DNA of 64,000 nucleotides from Paenibacillus sp. GM2 (GCF_900069005.2 NZ_LN831278.1:588235-652234), one strand, 5' to 3'; positions 53,477 to 61,933 are shown, numbered from the stretch's first letter. Program-made: numbers and translations. The notes: generated by a model from the letters alone, not told the origin.

Positions 53477-53594
53477 TGAACTTTTGAATTACTTAGCCGA
53501 TCAGTATGATCGAGCCTGTATTGATTCATCTCGCCTTCCATTTATGACGTGGGCTTCGATTCAGATCGAGAGAATGGGTTGGGTGATTGAGTAA
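53463..53594 (+). CDS. Tiny phage protein
   Basis: A GGGAGG site lies before the ATG at 53463. The 43-aa product MSIPDELLNYLADQYDRACI and on is helical. It overlaps the previous gene by 14 bases and ends 30 bases before the next start. Confidence 0.5.
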   Translation: MSIPDELLNYLADQYDRACIDSSRLPFMTWASIQIERMGWVIE

Positions 53595-53624
53595 TCTAAC
53601 TAGCCTTGGAAGGAGGTGAGGGAC

Positions 53625-53771
53625 TTGAATCGTAAGCAACGTTTGAGGGTTTGCTGTAATCTGCTGCAGTTAGCCAGCACAGCACAGTCGGAGCAACTGC
53701 GGAAATGTTTTGGGGATCAATATCTGAATACGATCTCGCGCTTAAATGAAAAACAGCTTCCTGCGGGTTAG
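53625..53771 (+). CDS. Tiny phage protein
   Basis: TTG 53625 is preceded by a strong AGGAGGTGAGG. The 48-aa product is basic with a helical middle and three cysteines (VCCN, KCFG). Nothing like it is recognised. It precedes the AbrB-like gene by 69 bases, a stretch that holds a GCCAGT/ACTGGC hairpin. Confidence 0.5.
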   Translation: MNRKQRLRVCCNLLQLASTAQSEQLRKCFGDQYLNTISRLNEKQLPAG

Positions 53772-53840
53772 GAGCCGCTAGAAGCTGCACAAGTAACTTA
53801 GCTTAGCGCCAGTTTAGCACTGGCAGAAAGGATTTGCAAT

Positions 53841-54092
53841 ATGAAAGCTACTGGAATTGTACGTCGTGTCGACGATCTGGGCCGTGTGGTTATTCCGAAG
53901 GAACTCCGCGCTACCCTTGGGATCGCTAATGGAGATACTGTCGAGTTCTTCACGGACGGGAACAGGGTTATCCTCCGTAAATATCACCCAGGTTGCTACA
54001 TTTGCGATAACACCGAAGATCTACGCACGTTTCACAGTAAGCAAATTTGCGTTAACTGCATTCGTGCTGCTGCACTGCTTTACAGTAAATAA
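53841..54092 (+). CDS. AbrB-like regulator with C-terminal zinc ribbon
   Basis: The 83-aa protein begins MKATGIVRRVDDLGRVVIPKEL, the AbrB/SpoVT swapped-hairpin DNA-binding domain (1-48). Its C-terminal part has CYICD and CVNC, two cysteine pairs likely to bind zinc. Host AbrB proteins have a different multimerisation tail, so this looks like a phage version. It is located just before the replication module. Confidence 0.88.
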   Translation: MKATGIVRRVDDLGRVVIPKELRATLGIANGDTVEFFTDGNRVILRKYHPGCYICDNTEDLRTFHSKQICVNCIRAAALLYSK

Positions 54093-54115
54093 ACCATTTT
54101 TAGGAGGACTTATAC

Positions 54116-54577
54116 ATGCCCGTACAAATTACGATTAACGGCGAAAACGCCAATCAAGCCATTGAGGAGTTCGCTACCCTATCAGCTGCATTTGCTGGAC
54201 AAGCTCCGGTAACAGCTACAGTTGAACCGACGCAGCAGCCACAAGCACAATCGCAGCAGTTTACTCCACCAGCTGCTCAGCCATCATACCCGCAGCAGCC
54301 TACACATCAGCCGCAACAAGGCTATGGAGCGCCTTCTGTACCTGTAGCACAACCACAGACAGCACCGACAGCACAAACAGGCGGGGTTCCGACCAGCGCC
54401 CCTACTTACGATCTGACCCAGCTAGGGGTCGCCGCACAGCCAATCATGGACGCTGGACGTCAGAACGAGATTATCGCTTGGCTAAATCAACATGGTGTTC
54501 AAACCTTGATGCAGCTTAGTCCTAGCCTTTATGGTGAGTTCGCCACCTTCTTACGTAGCCTGGGGGCGAGGATATGA
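54116..54577 (+). CDS. Phage protein with Q/P-rich linker
   Basis: The 153-aa protein has a short N-terminal domain (VQITINGENANQAIEEFATL), a low-complexity Q/P/A linker of about 60 residues (about 38-100), and a small helical C-terminal domain (IIAWLNQHGVQTLMQLSPSL). Such proteins occur upstream of DUF2800/DUF2815 in Firmicute phages. The linker suggests a flexible tether. The gene overlaps the next by four bases. Confidence 0.75.
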   Translation: MPVQITINGENANQAIEEFATLSAAFAGQAPVTATVEPTQQPQAQSQQFTPPAAQPSYPQQPTHQPQQGYGAPSVPVAQPQTAPTAQTGGVPTSAPTYDLTQLGVAAQPIMDAGRQNEIIAWLNQHGVQTLMQLSPSLYGEFATFLRSLGARI

Positions 54578-55758
54578 CCCAGATTGCACATGCCGAACGG
54601 GATCACGCCCTGCTATCAGCTAGCGGGGCACACCGTTGGCTGCATTGTACGCCTAGCGCCCGGCTTGAAGATACGCTGCCGGACACAGAGAGCGAAGCAG
54701 CCAAGCGCGGAACGCTAGCCCATGAAATCGCAGAACTGAAGCTTCAGAGGATTTTCTCAGGGCTTCCGACTAGGAAGTTTAATGCGGAGCTCAAGAAGTT
54801 TAAAGCTCATGAGCTGTACGAACCGGTCATTGACGATCATACGAATGCTTACGTTGAGTTCATTCAATCAATCGTACACACATTCCCCTCGCCGCCATTT
54901 GTGGCGATTGAACGGAAAGTTGATCTAACGAATTACGTTCCGGAGAGTTTCGGGACGTCTGACTGCATCATCATAGGTGCTGGAAAGCTCCACGTTATTG
55001 ACTATAAAAATGGTCAAGGCGTACCCGTGCCGGCAGAGAACAATCCTCAGATGAAGCTGTACGCACTCGGAGCCCTCAAGGCATTTTCTCTGCTCTTCCC
55101 GATCGAGGAGGTTCACCTGGCAATCGTTCAGCCGAAAGTATGGGATCAGCCTTCGGAATGGTCAATCTCAGTGACTGATCTTCTGGCTTGGGGCGAATCG
55201 ATCAAGCCGATCGCGCAGGCAGCCTTCAAAGGTGAAGGAGACTATGCGGTAGGTGATCATTGCGGCTTCTGTAGGGCGAAGGCAACATGTCGCGCCAGAG
55301 TAGAGCACATGCTTGATTCTGGCAGCAGGGCCCCGCTTAAGCCGCCTCTTATCGGCTGGGATGAAGTGGGCGAAGTTCTTCGGCAGGCGGAGGGAATCGT
55401 CAAATGGTACAAGGCCTTGAAAGATGCAGCCTTGGCCGAAGTCCTCAAAGGTGGTCAGGTTGCTGGCTGGAAGGCTGTAGCAGGCAGAGGAAGCCGGGAG
55501 TATGACGATCTGGACAAAGCTTTTGCCCATTTGAAGGAAAAAGGTATTGAAGAGGCGATCCTGTATGAGCGAAAGCCGCTAACTCCGCCGCAGCTTGAAA
55601 CTGCTCTAACCAAGAAGGTTTACAAGAAGCTACTGGAGGAGCCAGGGCACGTTATAAGTAAGCCTGGTGCGCCTACGCTTGCTCCAGAGGGAGACAATCG
55701 CCCTGCAATCACTGATCAGGTCAAGCCGGAGGACGCATTTAGCGAACCGGTTGAATAA
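54574..55758 (+). CDS. DUF2800 protein (RecB/Cas4-like nuclease fold)
   Basis: The 394-aa protein begins with LLSASGAHRWLHCTPSARLE and has the RecB-family series: GTLAHEIAEL, GTSDCIIIGAGKLHVIDYKNGQG (motifs II and III: D, D-x-K) and QMKLYALGA (motif with Q). CGFCRAKATC adds cysteines like the Cas4 iron-sulfur cluster. DUF2800 proteins in phages are linked with DUF2815 and DNA polymerase; this supports a recombination or end-processing role. Confidence 0.88.
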   Translation: MTQIAHAERDHALLSASGAHRWLHCTPSARLEDTLPDTESEAAKRGTLAHEIAELKLQRIFSGLPTRKFNAELKKFKAHELYEPVIDDHTNAYVEFIQSIVHTFPSPPFVAIERKVDLTNYVPESFGTSDCIIIGAGKLHVIDYKNGQGVPVPAENNPQMKLYALGALKAFSLLFPIEEVHLAIVQPKVWDQPSEWSISVTDLLAWGESIKPIAQAAFKGEGDYAVGDHCGFCRAKATCRARVEHMLDSGSRAPLKPPLIGWDEVGEVLRQAEGIVKWYKALKDAALAEVLKGGQVAGWKAVAGRGSREYDDLDKAFAHLKEKGIEEAILYERKPLTPPQLETALTKKVYKKLLEEPGHVISKPGAPTLAPEGDNRPAITDQVKPEDAFSEPVE

Positions 55759-55787
55759 TTTTAAAAAGCGAAAAGGGGAAACGACAA

Positions 55788-56579
55788 ATGACTAATGAAT
55801 CGACAAACGTAACGACTGGACAAGTAAGACTGAGTTTTGTACATCTATTTCAACCGCACGCTAATCAACCAGGGCAAGAGCCTAAATACAGCACCACAAT
55901 TCTGATTCCAAAAACAGATGTTGCTACGATGCAGCGGATTAATGCAGCTATTGAAGCAGCAGCTCAAAAAGGGGTTGCCGGGATCTGGAATGGTGCCCGT
56001 CCTCCGCAACTTAAAACGCCGATTTGGGATGGTGATGGCGTTCGTCAGAACGGAGAACCGTTTGGGCCTGAATGTAAGGGTCATTGGGTACTGACAGCCA
56101 GCAGTAAACAACAGCAGTCAGTTGTGGATGTGAATCTTAATCCGATCATCAACCAAACTGAAGTGTACAGCGGTATGTATGCCCGCGTGAATATTAACTT
56201 CTTCCCATTCTCCAACAGCGGGAATCGTGGTATTGGTGCTGGACTCGGTCCAGTTCAGAAGTTATCTGATGGTGAACCACTCGGGGGCCGGATTAGTGCA
56301 GAACAGGCTTTCGGCGGTAACGGTGGCGGCGTAGGTTATGCGTCAGCACCAGCTCCGCAGGGATGGGAGCAGACAGCCCCGACGCAGCAGTATGGACAGC
56401 CGGCTCCTGCAGCTCCGCCAGCGTATCCTGGGCAGCCGGCTCCACAGCAGTACGGGCAACAGGGTTATGGTCAGGCACCGCAGCAAGGCTATCAGCCCCC
56501 AGCACAATCACAACAGCCACAACAACAGATGGACCCGATCACGGGTAAACCTCTTAACGGTGGAGTTTGGGGCATCTAA
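55788..56579 (+). CDS. DUF2815 family single-strand DNA-binding-like protein
   Basis: The 263-aa protein contains a DUF2815 domain in about 1-170 (SFVHLFQPHANQPGQEPKYSTTILIPK; SGMYARVNINFFPFSNSGNRGIGAGLGPVQKL, in parts), an OB-fold-like SSB relative. The C-terminal 85 residues are low-complexity (Q, P, G, Y, A), ending in DPITGKPLNGGVWGI. The tail resembles that of SSB-like proteins. It follows DUF2800 by 29 bases, before the DNA polymerase gene. Confidence 0.85.
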   Translation: MTNESTNVTTGQVRLSFVHLFQPHANQPGQEPKYSTTILIPKTDVATMQRINAAIEAAAQKGVAGIWNGARPPQLKTPIWDGDGVRQNGEPFGPECKGHWVLTASSKQQQSVVDVNLNPIINQTEVYSGMYARVNINFFPFSNSGNRGIGAGLGPVQKLSDGEPLGGRISAEQAFGGNGGGVGYASAPAPQGWEQTAPTQQYGQPAPAAPPAYPGQPAPQQYGQQGYGQAPQQGYQPPAQSQQPQQQMDPITGKPLNGGVWGI

Positions 56580-56633
56580 GTAGCGACAAAGGGGTTCTTC
56601 TATAGAGCCCCTTTCTTATCTCCAAGGAGGGCT

Positions 56634-58607
56634 ATGATGTGGCATTTATCAATAGATATTGAGACTTATTCAAGCGTGGATATCAAGAAAGCGGGTCTAT
56701 ATAAATACGTTCAAAGTCCGGATTTTGAAATCCTGTTATTCGCTTATTCGTGGGATGGCGGCCCTGTGGAGATCGTGGATCTTAAACAAGGCGAGTCGTT
56801 ACCGATGGAGGTTATACACGCCCTGTACGATCCTAATGTTATCAAGCACGCATACAATGCCGCCTTTGAATGGTACTGCATAAACAGCGTGATGGAATCG
56901 CCAATCGAGCAATGGCGTTGTACGCAGATTCACGGCCTATACTGCGGCTATCCCGCAGGACTAGGTAAAGTAGGCGAGGCATTAGGGCTCCCTCAGGATA
57001 AAAAGAAGATGGGTGTCGGAACCTCATTAATCAGAACATTCTGTGTACCTATCAAAAAGCCTGCGAAATCAAACGGATATCGCACTAGAACACTACCGCA
57101 TCATGAACCTGAGAAGTGGGAGCTCTTCAAACAATACTGCGTCGGTGACGTCGTAGCCGAAAAGGAGATCCTTCGCCGTTTGTCTGTCTTCCCGGTTCCT
57201 GAACAGGAATGGCAGTTATGGCAGCTCGACCAACGAATCAATGCCCGTGGCATTGCCTGTGATCTTGAACTCGTTGAGGGCGCTTTGACAGTAGATCAAC
57301 AGGTTACTCGTGAGCTGATGGCCGAAGCCGTGGAGCTCTCCGGTCTGGATAACCCGAAGTCGGTTCAACAACTTAAGAAATGGCTAACTGAGGAGATCGG
57401 CGAGGAAGTCGAGGATCTGCGGAAAGATACCGTTTCTGGCTTGATTGAGACGGTAGAAGAGGGCCGGGCAAAGCGTGTGCTAGAGATCCGCAGAGAGCTC
57501 AGCAAGACAAGTGTTAAGAAGTATCAGTCTATGCAGACTGTAGCCTGCGAGGACGGTAGAGTACGCGGATTGCTTCAATTCTACGGAGCCAACCGGACAG
57601 GCCGCTGGGCTGGTCGATTAGTGCAGGTTCATAACTTGACCAAGAACAAAATGGATCTGGAGCTACTGAAATATGCGCGGCAGCTTGTTCGGGAACAACG
57701 GATTGATATGCTCAAGCTGATTTTCGGTAATGTGCCTGATACACTATCGCAGCTGATCCGGACGGCCTTCGTAGCTTCTCCGGGTAAGGTCTTAAACGTT
57801 GCTGACTTCAACGCGATTGAGGCCAGAGTGATCGCCTGGTTAGCTGGAGAGCAGTGGAGACTTGATGTATTTGCTTCTCACGGGAAAATTTATGAAGCAT
57901 CAGCTTCTCAGATGTTCGGTGTGCCGATCGAATCTATCGGCAAGGACAGTGACCTACGGCAAAAGGGTAAAGTATCAGAACTTGCCCTTGGTTATCAGGG
58001 AGCTGCTGGCGCGCTGATCAGCATGGGCGCTTTGGATATGGGGCTGACCGAGGGAGAGCTTCCGGAGATTGTAACCCGCTGGCGTAACGCGAACCGACGA
58101 ATTGTTGATCTGTGGTATAGCTTCGAGCGGGCAGCCATTGAGGTCATGGAATCAGGGCAGCCGGTCGGCGTAAAAGGCATCATCTTTGCTAGGGAAAGTC
58201 ACTACGATAATCGCCTGGACTTCTTCACGATCCAGCTTCCAAGCGGTCGCAAGCTCTATTATGTAGAGCCAACGCTGGCACAAAACGACTTCGGCAAGCA
58301 GGCCCTTCACTACATGGGGCCTGACCAAAAGACAGGTAAATGGACGAAGATTTCCACCTATGGAGGCAAGCTTGTAGAGAACGTGGTACAAGCGATAGCC
58401 CGGGACTGTCTGGCCGTTTCATTAATAAAAGCAGAACAGGCCGGATTCGAAACCGTACTTCACGTCCATGACGAAATCGGGATCGAGTCCGATCGGCCCG
58501 AGGATCTGGAGAAAGTATTGGAGTTGATGGCTCAGCCAATAGACTGGGCGCCAGGATTACCGCTTAAGGCGGCTGGATTCACAACTGAATTTTATATGAA
58601 GGATTGA
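56634..58607 (+). CDS. Phage family A DNA polymerase
   Basis: The 657-aa protein combines an N-terminal 3'-5' exonuclease (motif I SIDIETYSS, D8 and E10) with a family A polymerase. Motif A is ADFNAIEARVIAWLAG (D391), motif B RQKGKVSELALGYQG (442-456), motif C VHDEIGIE (D613). There is no 5'-3' nuclease domain. Such polymerases sit in phage replication modules with DUF2800 and DUF2815, as here. ATG 56634 or 56637 follows AAGGAGGGC. Confidence 0.95.
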   Translation: MMWHLSIDIETYSSVDIKKAGLYKYVQSPDFEILLFAYSWDGGPVEIVDLKQGESLPMEVIHALYDPNVIKHAYNAAFEWYCINSVMESPIEQWRCTQIHGLYCGYPAGLGKVGEALGLPQDKKKMGVGTSLIRTFCVPIKKPAKSNGYRTRTLPHHEPEKWELFKQYCVGDVVAEKEILRRLSVFPVPEQEWQLWQLDQRINARGIACDLELVEGALTVDQQVTRELMAEAVELSGLDNPKSVQQLKKWLTEEIGEEVEDLRKDTVSGLIETVEEGRAKRVLEIRRELSKTSVKKYQSMQTVACEDGRVRGLLQFYGANRTGRWAGRLVQVHNLTKNKMDLELLKYARQLVREQRIDMLKLIFGNVPDTLSQLIRTAFVASPGKVLNVADFNAIEARVIAWLAGEQWRLDVFASHGKIYEASASQMFGVPIESIGKDSDLRQKGKVSELALGYQGAAGALISMGALDMGLTEGELPEIVTRWRNANRRIVDLWYSFERAAIEVMESGQPVGVKGIIFARESHYDNRLDFFTIQLPSGRKLYYVEPTLAQNDFGKQALHYMGPDQKTGKWTKISTYGGKLVENVVQAIARDCLAVSLIKAEQAGFETVLHVHDEIGIESDRPEDLEKVLELMAQPIDWAPGLPLKAAGFTTEFYMKD

Positions 58608-58612
58608 TATCG

Positions 58613-59548
58613 ATGGACGTAGTTATAAATGGAAAAGCGCGAGAGGCGTTGAATCGGCTGGCCGCTATGCCTGGCATGGCTCAGGTCAAAGATCAGATCG
58701 AACAAATGGTTCAGTTCCGTCGAATCGCCGAGCTTCGTAAACAAAATCGATTGAAGACCCGGCCACAGACGAATCACATGGTTTTCACAGGGAACCCCGG
58801 AACGGGTAAGACTACAGCAGCGCGTTTGATTGGAGAAGCTTTCGCCGAGTTAGGTCTATTAAAACGTCAGGGGGAGCAGGTGCCTTTCGTAGAAATCAGC
58901 AACTCTAAGATCGCACATCCACACGTTGGGGAATCTGAGCAGATTGTAGGTAAAAAATTCAAAGAGGCGAGAGGCGGCGTTCTGTTCATTGATGAAGCTT
59001 ACTCCCTCATTGGGCACGGAGATCACAAGTCGGATATGAAGGTTGTTGCTGCAATAGTTCAATATATTGAAGATCTACGCGACGAGGTTATGGTCATTGC
59101 GGCAGGCTACCCTAAAGATATGGCTAAATTTATCTCTTTTAATCCTGGACTTGCTTCCCGGTTCCCAACTACAGTCCATTTTCCTGATTATAACGTACCG
59201 GATCTTGTCCGAATTGCGCAGCAGATGATACTAGATCAGGAATATCAAGCTGCTCCGGATTACTTGGATGCCCTGTCTAGTGTTATGTGGATTGAGAAAA
59301 GCAAGCCTAATTTCGGAAATGCGCGATCAGTACGAAACCATGTCGAGCGTTCTATTAGGAAACAATCGATTCGGGTTTCGCAAATACCACGGCCCTCTCG
59401 TAAGGATCTTGCAACTTTGATCGCTGCGGATCTGGTGCATTCGCCTAGTGATTTACAAGCGGCTGAAAGAGTAGCGTTGAACCAAATCATTACAGAAGCA
59501 CAGGGGCGGCTGCTTCAGCTAGATTTGCTTTCTATATTAAAAGCTTGA
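58613..59548 (+). CDS. CbbX/SpoVK-type AAA ATPase
   Basis: The 311-aa protein (ATG 58613, AAGGA 9 bases before) has a central AAA module: Walker A GNPGTGKTT (60-68), Walker B GGVLFIDEAYSL (D127, E128), and sensor ARSVRNHVERSI near the end. The layout with the pre-Walker segment AMPGMAQVKDQIEQMV is that of CbbX/SpoVK proteins. It lies between the DNA polymerase and a sigma factor, an unusual place. A role in remodelling polymerase or sigma complexes is a guess. Confidence 0.9.
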   Translation: MDVVINGKAREALNRLAAMPGMAQVKDQIEQMVQFRRIAELRKQNRLKTRPQTNHMVFTGNPGTGKTTAARLIGEAFAELGLLKRQGEQVPFVEISNSKIAHPHVGESEQIVGKKFKEARGGVLFIDEAYSLIGHGDHKSDMKVVAAIVQYIEDLRDEVMVIAAGYPKDMAKFISFNPGLASRFPTTVHFPDYNVPDLVRIAQQMILDQEYQAAPDYLDALSSVMWIEKSKPNFGNARSVRNHVERSIRKQSIRVSQIPRPSRKDLATLIAADLVHSPSDLQAAERVALNQIITEAQGRLLQLDLLSILKA

Positions 59549-59562
59549 TCGGAGGTAACTCC

Positions 59563-60669
59563 TTGAATATTGGATACAATCCCCATTTGGGATATGAGGC
59601 TGATGTATTACGAGATTACGAGAATATGGTTCATTCAGTAGCAAATAAATTCCGGCGATCTATAGGAACTGGTGTTGACTACGAGGATCTTGTGTCTGTC
59701 GGGATGCTGGGACTGATTGAGGCGTTCCGTAACTACGATCCTGATCGGTTCGATGGGAAAGTCACATCGTTCTCTACTTACGCCTTTCCTATGATCAAAT
59801 GGAGCGTTCAACGCTTTCTTAGAGATAAAAGAAACACTGTCCGTGTTCCGAGGCTTCTCCAAGAAAAAATAACTGCCATTCGAAAACAGGGCTGGGAACA
59901 GGAAACAGCGGAGAAAATTGCCGAGATAACCGGCTGGAAGCTTTCCGAAGTCCGGGAAGTCCAGAAGCATCTGAATGGCTGGTCGGTGGCTTCATTAGAT
60001 CAGACCGTGGCAGTAACGGATAAAGGCGACGAGGATGTTACATTGTTGGACATGATGTCCAGTACGGAAGACTTTACGAGAGTGAATGTTCAGGAGTTTA
60101 TGTCGTATTTGTCAGATACGGAGCAAGTAGTGATTCAAATGCGGCTTAAGGGTTTTACGCAAAGCGACATTGGCAAGCAAATAAGAAAAACACAAGTACA
60201 TGTCTCCAGGGTCTTGTCACGGATCGGAACTAAATATCATCAATTCGAGAAGGGAGAATTAATAATGGCCAGACCACAAATAAAACCAGAAGTAATGGGA
60301 TTTGATATACCGGGATTAGATAAGAGCGCTAAAGTTGAATGGTTTATCGATGAAGGGGTACCGACGAATCCAACGATCGGGATAAACGGTCAGGGGTTAA
60401 GTCTGAATCAAAGAGCCATACACGAATTAGGGGTAAAGCCCGGCCAATGTGTGCAGGTGGGTTATGAGCCAGCAAGTCAAAGGCTCTTAATCAAGGTGGC
60501 TGATAATGGGCTTAAGCTTAAAAAGAATGGAAGGAGTAGCGGGCTTAGCATCGTAAATAAGCGATTAACTTCTTGGCTGCAACAAAAAGAGTTGCCTTTG
60601 AAGCGTTACGTTCTTCATGCGGACCGGAATTCTGGAATTCATTATGTTTACTTAGACCGCCATGCGTGA
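59563..60669 (+). CDS. Sigma-70 family factor with extra C-terminal domain
   Basis: TTG 59563 has GGAGG just upstream; 368 aa. Residues about 10-235 form a sigma factor like those of the sigma-B/F/G group: region 2 (VDYEDLVSVGMLGLIEAFRN, FSTYAFPMIKWSVQRFLRDKRNTVRVPR), region 3, and region 4 (LSDTEQVVIQMRLKGFTQSDIGKQIRKTQVHVSRVLSRI). After FEKGELI comes a further domain of 134 residues not found in ordinary sigma factors. An ATG at 60265 with an AAGGGAG site can start that domain alone. It probably controls later element genes. Confidence 0.9.
   Translation: MNIGYNPHLGYEADVLRDYENMVHSVANKFRRSIGTGVDYEDLVSVGMLGLIEAFRNYDPDRFDGKVTSFSTYAFPMIKWSVQRFLRDKRNTVRVPRLLQEKITAIRKQGWEQETAEKIAEITGWKLSEVREVQKHLNGWSVASLDQTVAVTDKGDEDVTLLDMMSSTEDFTRVNVQEFMSYLSDTEQVVIQMRLKGFTQSDIGKQIRKTQVHVSRVLSRIGTKYHQFEKGELIMARPQIKPEVMGFDIPGLDKSAKVEWFIDEGVPTNPTIGINGQGLSLNQRAIHELGVKPGQCVQVGYEPASQRLLIKVADNGLKLKKNGRSSGLSIVNKRLTSWLQQKELPLKRYVLHADRNSGIHYVYLDRHA
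60265..60669 (+). CDS. Possible independently translated C-terminal domain of the sigma factor
   Basis: Within the sigma gene AAGGGAG (60250-60256) lies eight bases before ATG 60265, in frame, at the junction between sigma region 4 and the extra domain. The 134-aa product MARPQIKPEVMGFDIPGLDK and on has a strand-rich middle (GLSLNQRAIHELGVKPGQCVQVGYEPASQRLLIKV, shown in parts), recalling small phage DNA-binding-like proteins. It may be made both fused and free. Confidence 0.45.
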   Translation: MARPQIKPEVMGFDIPGLDKSAKVEWFIDEGVPTNPTIGINGQGLSLNQRAIHELGVKPGQCVQVGYEPASQRLLIKVADNGLKLKKNGRSSGLSIVNKRLTSWLQQKELPLKRYVLHADRNSGIHYVYLDRHA

Positions 60670-60838
60670 TCCGTATTTTCAAGACATCCCATGGGATTTG
60701 ATATATGACGATAACGGCGAGCTGATCGGGGAGGTTTATGCTATCCTTCCTGATCCGCCAAGGAGGAGACACAGTAAATGTCATACGAATTCTATATTAC
60801 TCCAGAAGAGTACAACAAGGCAGCCGGAAACGGAATAA
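60662..60838 (+). CDS. Possible tiny overlapping phage gene
   Basis: ATG 60662 overlaps the sigma stop. The first 39 residues (MRDPYFQDIPWDLIYDDNGE and on) look protein-like and fill the gap to 60778, but the frame then runs into the next gene and has no ribosome site of its own; translation would rely on coupling. Confidence 0.3.
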   Translation: MRDPYFQDIPWDLIYDDNGELIGEVYAILPDPPRRRHSKCHTNSILLQKSTTRQPETE

Positions 60839-61269
60839 GTCCCCATGCGCTAGAGCAGCGAATTAGGGTATACGGCTGGCAGAAGTCAAAAGCTATTGCG
60901 ACTCCGATCAGACGCGAGAAGGATCGACTTTTCTGGCGCCGCATTGCTGATAAAAACGGGATTGCTCCAGGTACATTCTATCGTAGGGTGAACGGTTACG
61001 GGTGGGACATAGAAAAAGCAGCAACGGTTCCAACGATTGACCGGGATGAGGCCAGAAGGATCGGCCGGGAGACTATGAGGAAATATCCCCAGGAATTTAT
61101 TGACCTAGCTTCCCGTAATGGGATATCTGCAGCGCTGTTTCGGGAAAGAGTCCGGGAAAGGGGTCTTAGCTATGAAGAGGCCGCTACTCAACCGCGCATG
61201 TCGTTATCAGAATCCGGACGCCTGGGGAAATTGGCGCTAGAACGAAAATTAAAGCAGAAATTAATGTGA
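60778..61269 (+). CDS. Three-repeat phage protein (HTH-like repeats)
   Basis: The 163-aa basic protein contains three copies of a motif with NGI, then a helix ending in R-x-x-x-x-GW/GL, then A-x-x-P. Copy 1 is NGISPHALEQRIRVYGWQKS; copy 2 NGIAPGTFYRRVNGYGWDIE; copy 3 NGISAALFRERVRERGLSYE. Each looks like a helix-turn-helix half used to bind DNA repeatedly. AGGAGG precedes the ATG. No family recognised. Confidence 0.7.
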   Translation: MSYEFYITPEEYNKAAGNGISPHALEQRIRVYGWQKSKAIATPIRREKDRLFWRRIADKNGIAPGTFYRRVNGYGWDIEKAATVPTIDRDEARRIGRETMRKYPQEFIDLASRNGISAALFRERVRERGLSYEEAATQPRMSLSESGRLGKLALERKLKQKLM

Positions 61270-61295
61270 TTTTTAAAAGTAGGAGGTAATCCTTT

Positions 61296-61553
61296 ATGGA
61301 TATTAGATTTTGTTTTCGTTTGAGCGCTGAGGCAGGGATGGCCCGTAATACTCAGACGGGTGAGCCCGTGGAGTGTTTTACTCAAGTTCAATTAGGTGGT
61401 GCTAAAAATGCCCCGTCTGATTATAACGCGATGCATGAATCTCTTAGGGGGCTAGTGGCAGCTCAAATAGGAGTTAAGCCGAAATACGTAATACCAATCA
61501 GTCAGGCAGAGTATGACGAGAATGTTGTTGATTGGGAGGACATTGAAGAATGA
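61296..61553 (+). CDS. Small phage protein of unknown function
   Basis: The 85-aa product starts after AGGAGG and ends in an acidic tail (ENVVDWEDIEE). No recognised motif. It overlaps the next gene by four bases (ATGA). Confidence 0.65.
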   Translation: MDIRFCFRLSAEAGMARNTQTGEPVECFTQVQLGGAKNAPSDYNAMHESLRGLVAAQIGVKPKYVIPISQAEYDENVVDWEDIEE

Positions 61554-61912
61554 GACCACTGACAGCGGAAGAGAAAGCCCGCAGCAAAGAAGCGCGGAAG
61601 TGGGCGAATAAGGTGCTCAGGAAGAGACGGCGAACCTCTGGGGAGAGGCTCCTAGATGTGAAAGGTCTTCCCGCCATATTAAAGATCAACGATCTAGAGA
61701 TTGTAATCGACTACGAACTTTTTCAGAGATATCTTCGGAAACTTAAAAAGCGTCATTGGACGATGAAGATGACTCAAAGCTCCGGAGGGCGTTCATTGAT
61801 CATAAATCACTATGTTGATGTTTTGAGCAAGGATCGGGGCTCCATAGAACTCTACGAACTTCCAGGATCTCAACGAGAGCTACTGAAGGATCTACCTATT
61901 GTTGAGATTTAA
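61550..61912 (+). CDS. Phage protein of unknown function, basic N terminus
   Basis: The 120-aa product starts with a very basic segment (KARSKEARKWANKVLRKRRR) and has a globular remainder. It overlaps the previous gene and precedes the VapE-like gene by 21 bases. No motif is recognised; nucleic-acid contact is possible. Confidence 0.65.
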   Translation: MRPLTAEEKARSKEARKWANKVLRKRRRTSGERLLDVKGLPAILKINDLEIVIDYELFQRYLRKLKKRHWTMKMTQSSGGRSLIINHYVDVLSKDRGSIELYELPGSQRELLKDLPIVEI

Positions 61913-61933
61913 ACAGAAAGGCAGGCAGGCGTC

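Noticed and set aside
54116-54577. Frameshift between the Q/P-rich gene and DUF2800
   Set aside because: The two frames overlap by ATGA with a normal start, and both have distinct folded domains, so two genes are more likely than one broken gene.
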